Below, piece after piece: positions 45,223 through 56,690 of a stretch of DNA of 64,000 bases. Below the pieces are notes generated by a model that worked only from the letters and a program-made list of their open reading frames with translations, was not told the DNA's origin and made no database searches. The translations under genes were made by a program, and so were the position numbers. Source of the DNA: Euclidia mi (taxonomy: Eukaryota > Arthropoda > Insecta > Lepidoptera > Erebidae); assembly GCA_944739405.2 (NCBI GenBank), contig OX123191.2:9342830-9406829 (forward strand). The letters run 5' to 3'. Each line of letters opens with the position of its first letter. Position 1 is the stretch's first letter.

Positions 45223-46199
45223 CAATATTGTTAAAAAGATTATGGTTAAACTTTAACTCAAAGCAAAATTGGCCACAACCAAAAACTTGGTGTGGCTCAA
45301 TAAAAAAGTATGAAAATTAAGAATTTATTCAAGTTATTTCAAGATGATTCGATTCAAAAGTTTAGGGGCGCAGAAATTGTCTCACATTATCGCAACTTTA
45401 AAACTTCCATTTCGTCTGATGAATTAGCTCATCTGTTACACTGGTGCCGATGAAAACTAAATTGTGTGATCAATAAAGAGATGACCCTTTCTCTTGAAAA
45501 GGTTTGAAGAGGAATTTCTGGGAACAAAGGAAACTTTAGTTTTTGTAATTTAGTCTTAATGCTTATTAAAGCTTTGTCATCGGCTTCAAAATAAGTGATC
45601 TGTAATGTTTTTGTAAATAAGGTTAGGGTAAGGTCGCAATACTACCTACTACTATCTACCTTTAGTAAAAAATATATTGATTTATTTAAAATTAATTTGC
45701 GATCAAACCCGCGTTTCATCACTTTGAAAACCTCATAGTCCTTAATTATAGAAAGACGCATGGAGGAATAATCTGAAAAAGAAGGATATAATTTGTGCTT
45801 CCAGCACTCGATGAGTAAGTTATAATTATCTAAAGGCCTATCGATACGTTATAGAATGACATGTTGAAAGTTTTTTGTGTAATTTGGAGCAATTGGCCAA
45901 ACTACGCTAAAATCCAGTGAGTCTTATTACATGGTATCCGTTGATTTAATGTTTGTAAAGTCCACCGCCACACAATATTTATTCCTATTTGTGTTTGGCT
46001 TATAAACAAAAACAGTTCTTACGACTGAACGCAGCGTGTTGTATTATACGAATATAATTATAATTCCTTATATTCGTGCAACATAACACATGGCTGTTTT
46101 ACAGCAGAGAACTTATCAAAATATACGCAGCACAATCATTGTAAGAGCATCGCAGCTGCATACAATCAATCCAATTTATTAATTCGCTTCTTATTTTTA

Positions 46200-46249
46200 G
46201 CAAAAATATTGAAAGGTCGTGTATTAATACGACCTTTCAATATTTTTGC
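46200..46249. repeat. Perfect 21-bp hairpin
   Basis: A 21-base arm GCAAAAATATTGAAAGGTCG+T (46200-46220), the loop GTATTAAT, and the exact reverse complement at 46229-46249. The left arm and its 5' flank ATTCGCTTCTTATTTTTA recur at about 47182-47221. Confidence 0.85.
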
Positions 46250-46892
46250 CATATAAAACTGTCATTAACTAAAAGGGTTGGTCGATATTTTGTACTCAAA
46301 ATACTGCCGTTGAACCTTCTATGGTCACTGCTGTTGAACCTGGCTAAACATGTAATACAGTAGTGGGAATGACAGTGAGATTAGTCCCAATAGAAACTAC
46401 CACAGTGTGAGCGACTGCACTGGACTTCGGTCGGCGTGAGCAGATCATGTCTATGGGAGGACTCCTCCAAACACTGCGCCGCCTTCACGACCTGTTATCG
46501 TCAAGCTATACCCTACGAACACCAAAGATCATCGCCTGCTGACCGAAGTCCTGCAGTTGGGAAGACGGCAGTGACTTTTCTTCTGGCGCCGTCTCCTTTC
46601 TCAGCGTTACTGCTTCGAAGAGGCAAATAACCCTGATATTGAACAACAACGTTCCACCACACAGCAAACCCTCAATTGACCTAGTAGTACTAAATGCCAC
46701 TTAATAAAGTGATTAAAAGTAATGCATAATTCTGTTAAATTTCTAATTTAATTATCAATGATAACATTGTAATCAAAATGTCATCATAATTATTTGTGTG
46801 GCTATTACGGATATTGCTACATAACTGCAAGCACTATAAGGCAATTTGATAATAAAGCTCATTCGATTTTAATTGCTTCGTTTATTAATATA

Positions 46893-46950
46893 CTAGCTGC
46901 TGCCCGCGACGTCGTCTGCGTGAACGCTATACAGCTCCAAATTATTAAAT
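46893..46950 (-). mobile_element. Helitron 3' end
   Basis: Reverse complement reads ACGTCGCGGGCAGCAGCTAG, the GC-rich hairpin plus CTAG end usual for lepidopteran Helitrons, followed by T. The 5' end was not found to the right. Confidence 0.65.
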
Positions 46951-47930
46951 AAATACCTACGATTATACCTTTTAAAAAAACATTCATTTATCCGTTTCTT
47001 CTTTACATTTCATATCTACGTAAAGTTCAGTAACAGAGTGAGACTGTCTTTTGTAAAATTGACTTTAAAAAGTGCTGATTTCCAGCCTACTTTGAATACA
47101 TGACTGTATGGTGATTCTGCTCAATTAAGTCATAAGTTGTGATTGAAGCAGATGGAGAAAATAATAAAAAAAAATGTATTCGCTTCTTATTTTTAGCAAA
47201 AATATCGAAAGGTCGCGTTAATTAACATTTTTCACAGTCGACGGTGTGACGTATAATTCGATAACAAGCGTTCGATATCGATAATATACGCACATCACTA
47301 CTCGCGAATGCCAGAGGCAATAGTGTCTGAATGAACAAGGTTTTATACGGTTTTTATGAGATTTTATCCTATAAGTGGGATCGCGTTTCGAGGAAGGGCA
47401 TGTGGTAAATTTATTTTCGATACTGTGTGTATTTTAAAGTCACTCTTGCAAGGTATTTTTCAAATAAATCTTTAATTTCTTTTCTTATGAATTTCGCTTT
47501 ATTTTTGTTGAATGGTAACTGGATTAAGACGTCTTGAGGTGAATAGCATATTAGGGAATAAAAGGATTAATCGAACGAATTTTGGTAATTTAAATGGCGT
47601 ACTCCAGCTAATATTGTTTTTTTAAGGGAGATTAGGTAGGATTATTGTAGGTAATTTGGCATAATGCAGTAGTGTTGGTTTTCATGCCAAAAAAGGCGTC
47701 GATTACTAAAGATTCAAAATATTTGTTCCTGTCTATTTATTATGTTTCCACTTCTAATCCCTGACCCAATTTTGATGAAACTGTAAGCGTAACCCTTCAG
47801 AAAGGAGATTTCCTGCTGGCCATATTGATGAAGAGGTAACTAAATGTTAGAATGACTCATATTCGGTGAGATTAACTGAAACATATGGCCATTAGTTATG
47901 GTTAGTTAACATTCTTATTAAAAGTATTAT
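46951..47930. other. No gene recognised
   Basis: Holds the half-copy of the 46200 hairpin at about 47182-47221 and otherwise no assigned feature. Confidence 0.4.
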
Positions 47931-48275
47931 ACATACGTACATGCATAGACTGACGTCTGTTTCCCCAACGGGTAGACAAAGACTGCGGAACACCATTTGC
48001 AACGATCCTGACATATCTCCCTTGCTTCATTCACTCCCATCAAGTTTTTCATGCATGCTATTCTGTTTAGGGTACTTCTGATCTGTCTTTTTTTTAGGAT
48101 GTCTCCAATTTGGTCAGAGAACGTCCGCCTAGGTCTTCCCCTTCATCCTTTGCCATTCATACTTGCCTTATATATCGTCTTCGTCAGTCTTTCGCCATCC
48201 ATCCTCTCCCTGTGCCCAAACCATCTTAAGATACATTTCTCGATGCTTGTCGCTACATCTTCTTTTATCTTATTT
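47931..48275 (-). pseudogene. LINE 3' end with C-terminal coding remnant
   Basis: Minus-strand conceptual translation gives IEKCILRWFGHRERMDGERL, then RGRPRRTFSDQIGDIL and CMKNLMGVNEAREICQDRCK. This is the C-terminal region found in RTE-like and related LINEs; one stop is seen in it. The nucleic-acid end reads TCTACCCGTTGGGGAAACAG, then ACGTCAGTCTATG and a (TATG)-like tail. That end resembles the tail of SINE family A (CTACCCCTTCGGGGATACAG, then GCGTGAGTCTAT). I propose that this LINE family is the partner of the SINE. Only the last 350 bp are present. Confidence 0.7.
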
Positions 48276-49850
48276 TATTAAAGGCTCATGTCCTTAGTTA
48301 TAGTCCAAGAGCCTTCAAATACATTGCTACCAAAATTTAATATTGCATCTATAATCACAATAACCACGCATATATCCACGCACCTTTAAACTGTACATTG
48401 AAGAACAATTTGTACTGAAATGTACTAGTAGATTTTGATATATAAGCACCTACGCATTAACTTTAATGACAAATTTACTACTCAGCGAAACAAACAACTC
48501 TCACCGACGACCCGATAAATCACTTTAAACATATTAAACATTCATCGAAACCAGTCGTAAAGCTCCTTTTGTGAACCAGAAACATTCTTCAGTTCAACCT
48601 ATTGAATTAATTTTATGCTGTTGATTGTAAAATGAAAATGGTTGCATCTGCACTGCAAATGTTGTCAAATGATGTACCGATTCGGTCCGAATGAGCAACG
48701 TTAACGAAGTTATTTTGCCGACAATTAATGTTCCTATGATTATCAACGTTCGAATTTTTGACGTGAGTCGCGTCCACTAGTGATACGGCACGGCATCGGC
48801 TTCCTGGTGGCAAAGAAAAACGTAACTTAATACGAGAAGAATTTGAAAGATCGGTAGCTTGTAGCATGCCTCGACGTCAAGTATATGCCTGTGATGATTG
48901 TCATATTATGCAATTTATATTTTATACTCATACTTTTAAGTTTTATGTTGCTCTGTTACCAATGCCCTGTCGTGTCGTCCTCGTTCGATATGTGGATTGA
49001 TGGTCGATCTGCGCAATGGCTGACGATGAGTTTTATTTTTAAACAATTATTTTATTAATGTTTATTTTGGTGCTTTATTTTTACTGTAGAATCGAGGCTG
49101 CTTCCGAATTGGGTATAAGTATGTAGTTGTGTTTTGCCTTGTGTATTTTTCTAGAAGTTATGTCATATACAAGCTCTAAAAATAGCCACCTAAGGTCTCT
49201 CGATCCATGCTAGATTTGTATTGACAAATCTGTTATTGAAAAGAACAGCAGAATCGATCTATCAACAGTTATCTTAACCTGCTGCTAAACGTAATATATA
49301 ATACCGCTAAAATTCTGATTAACATCCAAACTTTGTGTTGATTTAGTTATGTTTTTGCCCAACTTATCACACACACACCTAAGGGTGTTCATTGATGCAG
49401 TATTTTTCTAGAATTCAGGAACTCTTTAGAAATATTAATAGGTATTTCTACTTGCCAGATTTGACTGAACAAACGATTACACCGTTTATAAAATGAAATC
49501 TGAAACGTTGTGTTGTATTTTGTAAATCATGTAGCCGACATTTCAGTCAGTCCATCAGAGCTTGGCAAAGCGAGGCCCCAGGAGGCCTGTCTCAGCCGTC
49601 ATCGGTTCATCTGTTACCGCAACTGTTGTTATTCCGTTGACATGGGAAATGGGCATTTTACCTTTAAATATTCAGGAGAATGAGTGTTAACAACAATTAC
49701 CTAATGGAATTTTGCATAGTGTTTTAAATGAATTTTGTTATTTGGAGAGCGAATATTTGGGACGTTTTATTGCTTAACATTAAATATGTGTGGCTTCTAG
49801 AGAATAGCACAGATAGGTGGTCCACTTTGAAGACGCCAGGTAAAGTATTA
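48276..49850. other. No gene recognised
   Basis: An 84-codon frame at 48613-48867 (minus) has no domain that I can name. No repeat family assigned. Confidence 0.4.
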
Positions 49851-49856
49851 TAACAT

Positions 49857-50075
49857 CTTAATATATAAAATCCTTGCGTTACTGACTGACTGACAGACAC
49901 GCTACAGCCGAAAGTATTGGGCGCAGGAAGCTGAAATTTGGCATATATGTTCCTTGGGGACCATAGGGGTGCACTAAGAAGGGATTGCCCGAAGTGCCCA
50001 CTGGATCGGCCAAAATGGAAAAAAAAATGCAGGCATAGCTGTTGGCGTCCTCTAGTTTAGGAATAAATGTTATTA
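49857..50075 (+). mobile_element. Helitron-like 5' end fragment
   Basis: CTTAATATATAAAATCCTTG, then ACTGACTGACTGACAGACAC and GCTGAAATTTGGCATATATG. The style matches lepidopteran rolling-circle repeats that start near TAATATATAAA. The end was not located. Confidence 0.4.
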
Positions 50076-50364
50076 CCATAAATATCTTTGATGGAAAAAC
50101 TAATATTCTGTCATATCTGGTTATTGACTAGTAAGCGCACCCTAGGCGCCAAGGCACCTTGGAAGCAACCGAGCAAAACGCGAGATCGATGATGATGCAA
50201 AATTCCTACTAAAAAATTTTTTCTTATTCTTCATCATCTGTGTAATGACAAATTAAGAATACAAAGAGTGACAACGCCAGTTTATTCCATAGGTGTCATA
50301 AAAGGTGACTAAGGACAATACATGAAACAAATAAAATCTTTGTGATGAGATAAAAAAACTAGTC

Positions 50365-50495
50365 ACCTTGTACCAACCCATCTGGCCAGCGTGGTACAGA
50401 AGGCCAAATCCTACTATTGACCCTACATTTTATTTTGACTCAAATTACTAGAGGCCTCTGTCCAGCAGTGGCCTGTGACGAAAGGCTGTATGAAT
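50365..50495 (+). mobile_element. Family B-type tail fragment, degenerate
   Basis: CTGGCCAGCGTGGTACAGAA and GGCCTCTGTCCAGCAGTGGC match the 3' region of SINE family B (compare 36715-36790). Confidence 0.55.
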
Positions 50496-50574
50496 AATGT
50501 AGTCAAATTAAATGTCCATGATCGTAACCTTTTGCCCTATATAGGAATTCATTTCATTTTTTTTTACATCTCCC

Positions 50575-50751
50575 GCACTAGGAGTAAATCCTGTGTCGCG
50601 GTTTACAAACATACAACCAACGGACACAATGAACACCCAGACTCGAAACAACAATTTGTGGATCACACAAAGTGCTGTCTCGTGTGGAAATCGAACCCAC
50701 TACACTCGGCGCAGTGTCAAGCGGTGAATGACTACCCCAACCGTGCAGTCA
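50575..50751 (-). mobile_element. SINE, family C
   Basis: Minus-strand head CTGCACGGTTGGGGTAGTCA, B box GTGGGTTCGATTTCCACACG, then AGACAGCACTTTGTGTGATC and GAGTCTGGGTGTTCATTGTG. It is immediately followed by a Penelope tail. Confidence 0.8.
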
Positions 50752-50890
50752 GCGCCATGTTCACGGATGTACTGAGGGTATTGCACTCACTCAGTACATT
50801 TGTGAACATGGCGCTTGCAACAGTGCCGAAATATCGGTTACTCCAAACAAAGGTACGTGGTATATATCCCGAAACACAATTAAAAATTAA
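50752..50890 (+). mobile_element. Penelope-type terminal segment with inverted head
   Basis: AGCGCCATGTTCACGGATGT with ACTGAGGGTATTG (50752-50784) is inverted relative to CAGTACATTTGTGAACATGG (about 50794), which leads into the standard tail ending near 50884. Inverted 5' pieces next to a direct tail are typical of Penelope-like ends. No coding part is present. Confidence 0.7.
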
Positions 50891-50984
50891 TATTTTGCCC
50901 TATTTCAATTATTGATACAGACTTTCACTTAGTTGACACGTGGGCTATTGCAGGTGCAAAATAACTGCACGTAAACTTCCTCTT

Positions 50985-51027
50985 GAGATCAGGATGGCCA
51001 GGACTTGGTCCTGGCCATCCTGATCTC
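50985..51027. repeat. Perfect 20-bp palindrome
   Basis: GAGATCAGGATGGCCAGGAC (50985-51004), TTG, then its exact reverse complement (51008-51027). Confidence 0.9.
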
Positions 51028-52570
51028 CAGGCCTGATCGCCAGGCTCCTTCAAGTTCAAAGTTAAAGAACTCTTATTGGCTGAAGCAGCAAGTGTATCAT
51101 AATTCATTTTGGCTTATAGTACCTATGTATGTAGATATATATAAATATATATGTATGTATGATATATTATATATAGATGTACTAGTATGTAGCAATAATA
51201 TGTATTAATTGAAATTATGTTTATATATCTTTATTGATATCTATGTATGCATGTTATATATTTATTATAATCTATATATATTTATGTAAGTTCAAATAAT
51301 GTTCTCCTCATTTATATACCACCTACTTCTTTTCGCTCTACACCACTCAAAGGTAGACTGGGAGATAATGCCCACGGCATTAAGTCCGCCTGTATACGCT
51401 CTGTATATAAAGGTTTAAAAAATAATAATAAATAATAAAAGCGTGTTAGTTTGAGCGGTCTGCCGGTTGGAAATGCGCCGAGTGTTGCATGTTCGATCTC
51501 CGCATGTAACAACATTTTGAGTGATTTATAAATTGTTTTTCTAACACTGGGTGTTCTTAGAATTCGAGAAAAATGTTCCCTGTTACAGTTCTCGTAATGC
51601 GGTCGGTACCTTAAGAGCAGGCATTCCGAATTTTATGCTATTTTGAAGCGATATTCTGAAACAGTCATAGATACTAGGAAAGTGAAACTTCAGCAAACGA
51701 TTATTTAGGCCCTTATCTGTCTTTGTTCAAGAACAGATACATGATTGGATGATATTCGCTCGATAACATTTTCATTTGAAAATCACACTACTTGCAAAGC
51801 ATATTCAAAATATTTGAATAAAATATTCACTGTTCTTTCTGAAGTATACAATAAACATTAAAGAAACCTACGTTTTAGTGTAGTTCAAGACATTTTTTCT
51901 GTAGGACAAACATTACTATATTAATAAACAACACAAGATTTTCAACATTTTCCATGCTTGAAGTGGTTTGACCCACTTTACGCCTGCACCCGATATTTAA
52001 CGTTATTCCTGATGTCATAGCGTTTACTTCAGCCGCGCGCGCTAGCTTGTCACTCGAGCTACGCGCTCCGTCTGACGTGGACGTGTATCGCGCGCAACTA
52101 TAGGTATTTTTATTACGATTTGTTTCGTAAAATAAGAAATAAAACATAAAAAATAAAATGGGTAACAAGGTAAACAAGACATCTTATGTTAAAAAAGAAA
52201 AATAAAGTTGACTTATTGAAGAATAATGCTAGAATCATGAGATATGCAAAGGTTTGTTATCGAATTTAATTTATCTAATATTTTGATAAAGTATTAGAAC
52301 TGGGAACCATTGAGTCGATTTTATCTATGCAAAATTATAAAATAAGCTTTATATTATTATGTTACTATCAACATGATTATATTTTCGTGTCATGTTCGTT
52401 TTATTTATCCCTAATAGATTTATAGATTTTTATTTTAGTATTAGATTTTCACAAATTCCTATCATGTAGATGTTTTAAAAATATTTTTTCTACGAAATTT
52501 AGATACCTACAAGCCCGGTTTCCACGGTTACCGGCCACACTTGCTCGCCGTGATTGCCAATTTTCTTTAT
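51028..52570. other. Unassigned; AT microsatellite and a GC-rich patch
   Basis: 51120-51290 is TATG/ATA-rich low-complexity DNA. 52030-52100 is CpG-rich (GCCGCGCGCGCTAGCTTG and GTGTATCGCGCGCAAC). No coding region recognised. Confidence 0.4.
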
Positions 52571-52577
52571 TTAAACA

Positions 52578-52788
52578 CTAGTTGAGCCCGCGGTTACACC
52601 CGCGTTATTTAAGGCTACTGTTCCGCTCCCGTGGCTCATAGCGTGATGTTGCATAGCCTTTAGCGTTCCTCGATAAATGGGCTATCTAACACTGAAAAGC
52701 ACTCGCTTTTTCTAATCGGACTAGTAGTTACTGAGATTAGCGCGTTCAAGCAAACAAACAAACTCTTCAGCTTTATATATTAGTGTTA
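52578..52788 (-). mobile_element. Short complete non-autonomous Helitron
   Basis: On the minus strand the 5' end is CTAATATATAAAGCTGAAGA, followed by GTTTGTTTGCTTGAACGCGC, TAATCTCAGTAACTACTAG and GATAGCCCATTTATCGAGGA. The 3' end is a GC-rich hairpin, GCGGGTGTAACCGCGGGC, then CTAG and a host T. About 210 bp, with no ORF. Confidence 0.8.
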
Positions 52789-52890
52789 TCCTATACTCGC
52801 GACTTCATTCGTGTGGAATATGAATCTATAGTAATCTAAACATATAAACAAAATTCAAGTATATCTCTGTGATTTCAAAATAACTAAGTC

Positions 52891-53418
52891 TTTTTAGGGT
52901 TCCGTACCTAAACGGTAAAAACGGGATCTAATTACTAAGCCTCCGCTGTCTGTCTGTCTGTCTGTCACCAGGCTGTATCTCATAAACCGTGATAGCTAGA
53001 AAGCTGAAATTTTCACAAGTTATGTATTTCCGTTGGCGCTATAACAACAAATTCTAAAAATAAAAAAATGAAAATATTAAGGGGGGTCCTTTTTTTCCCA
53101 TCCATTAAGGTCCTATACATTAAACGTGTTTTTTTCGTATTTTTTGCTCAATATTACTAACGGTAACATGTAGACGCTTAAAATTTTCACAGAATATGTA
53201 GTTGAATATTACCTTTCAAAATAAATTATTAAATAAAAAAAGAAATATTAAAGAGGGCGCCCATACACCAAACGTAATTTTTAAGCAATTTGTTACTTGA
53301 TCTGAATAAACAGGTAGAAACCTAAAAGATATTTAAGTATGCATACAACATACGTGATTTCCTTTCATAGATGATGGTACGGAACCCTTCGTGCGCGAGT
53401 CCGACTCGCACTTGCCCA
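52891..53418 (-). repeat. Family E repeat, short form, inverted
   Basis: TTTTTAGGGTTCCGTACC at the left and ACGGAACCCTTCGTGCGCGA then GTCCGACTCGCACTTG at the right. A CTGTCTGTCTGTCTGTC block lies near the 3' end of the element. Confidence 0.85.
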
Positions 53419-53685
53419 TTTTTTTTATTATATTATACATATAAGACCATATTACACGATCCAAAGTTTTTCTTTTTAAAGTTGTCTGTCTTGCTGTTTT
53501 TTCGGGGTAATCCTTGAAATGGCTAAACAGATTTGAATGGAACTTTCAGTGAAAGATATAGAACTTTGTAGGGCAACATATTAGATGTAATTTGAAGGCC
53601 GGTAGGTATGTAGGTTTATATGTTTTATCTTTATAATACCTATGTTTATATATTATATGCTATATGTTATATGATATATGATATA

Positions 53686-54150
53686 CAGGGTGTCACAAGA
53701 CCCATCACCAAGCCGAAGTCTACTCGTTTTGCACATCATGCCAAGTCATACTACGCGTAAATAATACCTTAGAAACGAAATATTTTATCTGGCTTAAAAA
53801 ATAGACACTCATACGAGTTTATATACAACGTGTAATGGAAAAAACGCACACCCTCAGACACCCCAATTAGAAAACCTTGTTACAATCATAATGCATGCAT
53901 TGAAATATTTTTTTTATTTGCGTAAATAATGTTTTTAAACAAAGTATTAACTCAATTAAAAGTGAAAATCGTGGTCACTCTATATCTGCGCACGCACACA
54001 AACGAAATGGTTGCTATGGATGGTAAACAAACAACAGCGATCTGATAAGAACGAAACACGATACGATATAACAAAATGTATGAAATTCAGTCTGTAAACC
54101 ACAATCTGATAGAGTGGGGCTTACAAAAATGATGTTTGAACATTTATCGG
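53686..54150. mobile_element. Possible transposon end (ACAGGGTGT...)
   Basis: ACAGGGTGTCACAAGACCCA is the kind of terminus seen in several insect repeat families. The opposite end was not found, and the family is unknown. Confidence 0.3.
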
Positions 54151-54910
54151 CCACTGTTCATATTACCAAAGATATTATGAGTATTATTTTCTTTCCATCA
54201 CACTTTTAGGCTATGGAGTGGACAGTCGAATCATTTATTGTTTGTTATTACATTGTTTCTTAACATCGTAAGTGACTATTGTGACTATCTTAACTTAATC
54301 ATACCTAGTTAGCATTAGTGATCGATAAAGTAAAAGAATATCAATGAGAGAAATAAACAAGAACGGCGTGTTTAAAGTTGTCTGGTGATTCTAAATACTT
54401 ACAATAATAGAATAATAAAATAACTTACAGGCTTAAAAATCTGCACTTCACTATTTCCTCACAAATCACATCGTTTCACTGTTTCAAAAGCAGCTAGTAT
54501 CTTAATTAATTAACTACTCGGCACTTTTTCTCTCATCACAATAAACTGGTGATTTAATATTTCTCCACAATGAGAAAGTCCAGGGGTGTCAAGTCAACAT
54601 CTAGATGATGTTGAACATTCCACACCGGCACCGGCTTGTTGATAATTATTAAATTATACACCATTACACATTTTGTAAACAAGTGAACTTTTAAAAAGGT
54701 TTTCACAGCACTCACTGATAGGTTCAGATAGATATTCCCGGTTGTACTTGTCATAACATGTCTAAGCGCATCGCCCGCTGCGCTTGTCATGCGCCAGCGC
54801 GAGCGAGACATTACGTCTCGCTCTTTCCCGTTGTTTATTACCTACGTTAGTGAAAGATAGATGATAGATCTTTTGGTGGTCAATTGTGTGCTATTGTCTT
54901 TTGCCGTCTA

Positions 54911-55162
54911 TTGTGTTGTATTAATGTGTGCGTTTGTGTAAGTCAACGTGGAACTATTTAACAAATGCATAAAAAAATTAGCCGTTCTGCTTTGTTTTAA
55001 AGTTTATTTTCGAATAGCTCAATTTTTTTTAAAAAAATGTGTTGTATTAATGTGTGCGTTTGTGTAAGTCAACGTGGAACCATTTAACAAATGCATTTAA
55101 AAATAAGCAGTTCTGCTTTGATTTAAAGTTTATTTTCGAATAGCTCAATTTTTTTTAAATGA
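54911..55162 (+). repeat. Tandem duplication, period about 127 bp
   Basis: GTGTTGTATTAATGTGTGCG, GTAAGTCAACGTGGAAC and TTTATTTTCGAATAGCTCAA occur in order twice, with small differences. Confidence 0.9.
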
Positions 55163-55890
55163 GTGACTACAATTTACGTTATTTTAATTATTTTAAGACT
55201 AAAAATAAACAATATTATAAATGACGGAAATGGATTCAGTTGCCGATTCTGAACAAAGTACTTTCAGGATGTGCATTTAAACTTGTTACATGTTGTATAT
55301 AGATTTAACACTGCGATGGTAGCGCATGGTAAGCCATTCTCAAGTCCCCTTGAACACACACAAAAAATTTCATCAAAATCGGTTCAGTCGTTTAGGACGA
55401 GGTCAGTGACGTACACACGCACTCAAGAAATATACATATAAAGATGTTTACATGTATGTCTCTTTGTCTTACGAAAATTAAAATCATAGTGATATTGGTC
55501 AATCATTACGAACATTTTTTTTACTTTATTTATTTGGAAGAGCGAGCTCGAAATACCTACATCGCCGTGTTTTTTTTACTTTTTCCTCAGGAACGCGTAG
55601 AGGTAATAAACTGAAATGTATACCAAATACTCGGTTCTTCTGTCCCTTGGAAAATAGACTAAAAATCTGTTCTAAGTCTATGCATTAAAAAGATACAGCC
55701 GTTTATGCCGCAAATTTTCAACGATTGGTCGTAAGTATTACATACCAGTTTTACGATTTGTGACTTTATTACTAGGTATCATGGTTGTAATTAGGTTGAA
55801 CTTAAAACTGTTTTAAACATTCGTCTCCGTTTGGTAGGAATCAAATGTAGATGTATAAACGTGTACATCCTTACATCATCCGTACATCAT
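55163..55890. other. No gene; repeat-like words near 55350
   Basis: TTTCATCAAAATCGGTTCAG at about 55368-55390 is a phrase that I know from insect transposon ends. Otherwise nothing assigned. Confidence 0.35.
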
Positions 55891-55892
55891 GT

Positions 55893-55978
55893 ACATCCGT
55901 GAACATGGCGCTTGCAACAGTGCCGACGTATCGGTTACTTCATATAAAGGTACGTGGTGTATATCCTGAAAGACAATT
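55893..55978 (+). mobile_element. Penelope-type tail
   Basis: GTGAACATGGCGCTTGCAAC, TATCGGTTACTTCATATAAA and ATATCCTGAAAGACAATTTA. Confidence 0.65.
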
Positions 55979-56229
55979 TAAAATAAACACCCTAATTAAT
56001 CTTAAAAAGGCGTGATTTTCATAGCCGCCGCCTATGACACCTTCGGAACAACGTCAAAGCCGCACCCCAATAAAAAATGCAATTCGTTTTATAATCGTTG
56101 ATTATTGTAATATAATAAGTGAGTTACATTGTAATATCAATGTAACGTAGCCGTTGTAATTAGATATTAGTAAATTATAAATAAGAACTTCTCTTTTTTA
56201 TGTCATAATATGCACGCATGGCATAGTGA

Positions 56230-56345
56230 TTTCAGAGGTCTTCTTGGCACTTGGCATTACGCCGTGGTCGTAGGTTCGATTCCCACCTGAGACAACACTG
56301 TGTGATCCACATATTTGTTATTTCGTGTCCGTTGATGTATGAAAG
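56230..56345 (+). mobile_element. SINE, family C, plus strand, degenerate
   Basis: GTAGGTTCGATTCCCACCTG (B box), AGACAACACTGTGTGATCCA and GTGTCCGTTGATGTATG. The head is diverged. Confidence 0.7.
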
Positions 56346-56579
56346 TAGTATAAAAAGAAACATAATTATTATTAATATAAATGAAATAAATTAGTCATAA
56401 GACATTCTGAAACAAGATTTCACAGCCTATTGCAGCCTACTACAACATGTCGCATAAATCAATTGAATTATTCATATTTCTGCCTTTTATGGCATATTTT
56501 AGTCAATTTATTATCATATCATAAATAACTATTCATAATACAAAAAAAATATTAAATACATAAAGTAGTCTCTACTCCA

Positions 56580-56690
56580 ATCGAAGCCCGCGTAGCGAGA
56601 CATTCATTCACCTCGCGCAGCGGCGAGCCGCGGGGTGAGGTGGCGCCCCGGGGGCGCTAGCGGGGAGAAAAGGCGGAGCTTACGCAAAAC
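56580..56690. other. GC-rich island with palindrome
   Basis: CCTCGCGCAGCGGCGAGCCG is followed by GGTGGCGCCCCGGGGGCGCT; the palindrome GCGCCCC-G-GGGGCGC lies within the latter. Very different in composition from its AT-rich flanks. No ORF or known motif; origin unknown. Confidence 0.4.

Larger units (their letters stand above)
44855..46891. mobile_element. Element with 126-bp terminal inverted repeats
   Basis: The left arm 44855-44980 (ATATTAATAAACGAAGC...) and right arm 46766-46891 are reverse complements with few mismatches. They share GAATGAGCTTTATTATCAAA, TTATGTAGCAATATCCGTAA and TAGCCACACAAATAATTATG. There is no transposase ORF inside. The interior holds a SINE C copy and an unassigned moderately GC-rich part (about 46420-46640). 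A non-autonomous DNA or foldback element is likely. The right end abuts a Helitron 3' end. Confidence 0.7.

Noticed and set aside
48613..48867. Possible small host gene (84 codons, minus strand)
   Set aside because: No domain, no splice context that I can support, and an ORF of this length is expected by chance.
54554..54811. 85-codon minus-strand frame ending in DLTPLDFLIV, faintly like a transposase motif
   Set aside because: The similarity to the SPDLTPLDFFLWG motif of Tc1/mariner-type transposases is a single short word with no supporting catalytic context.
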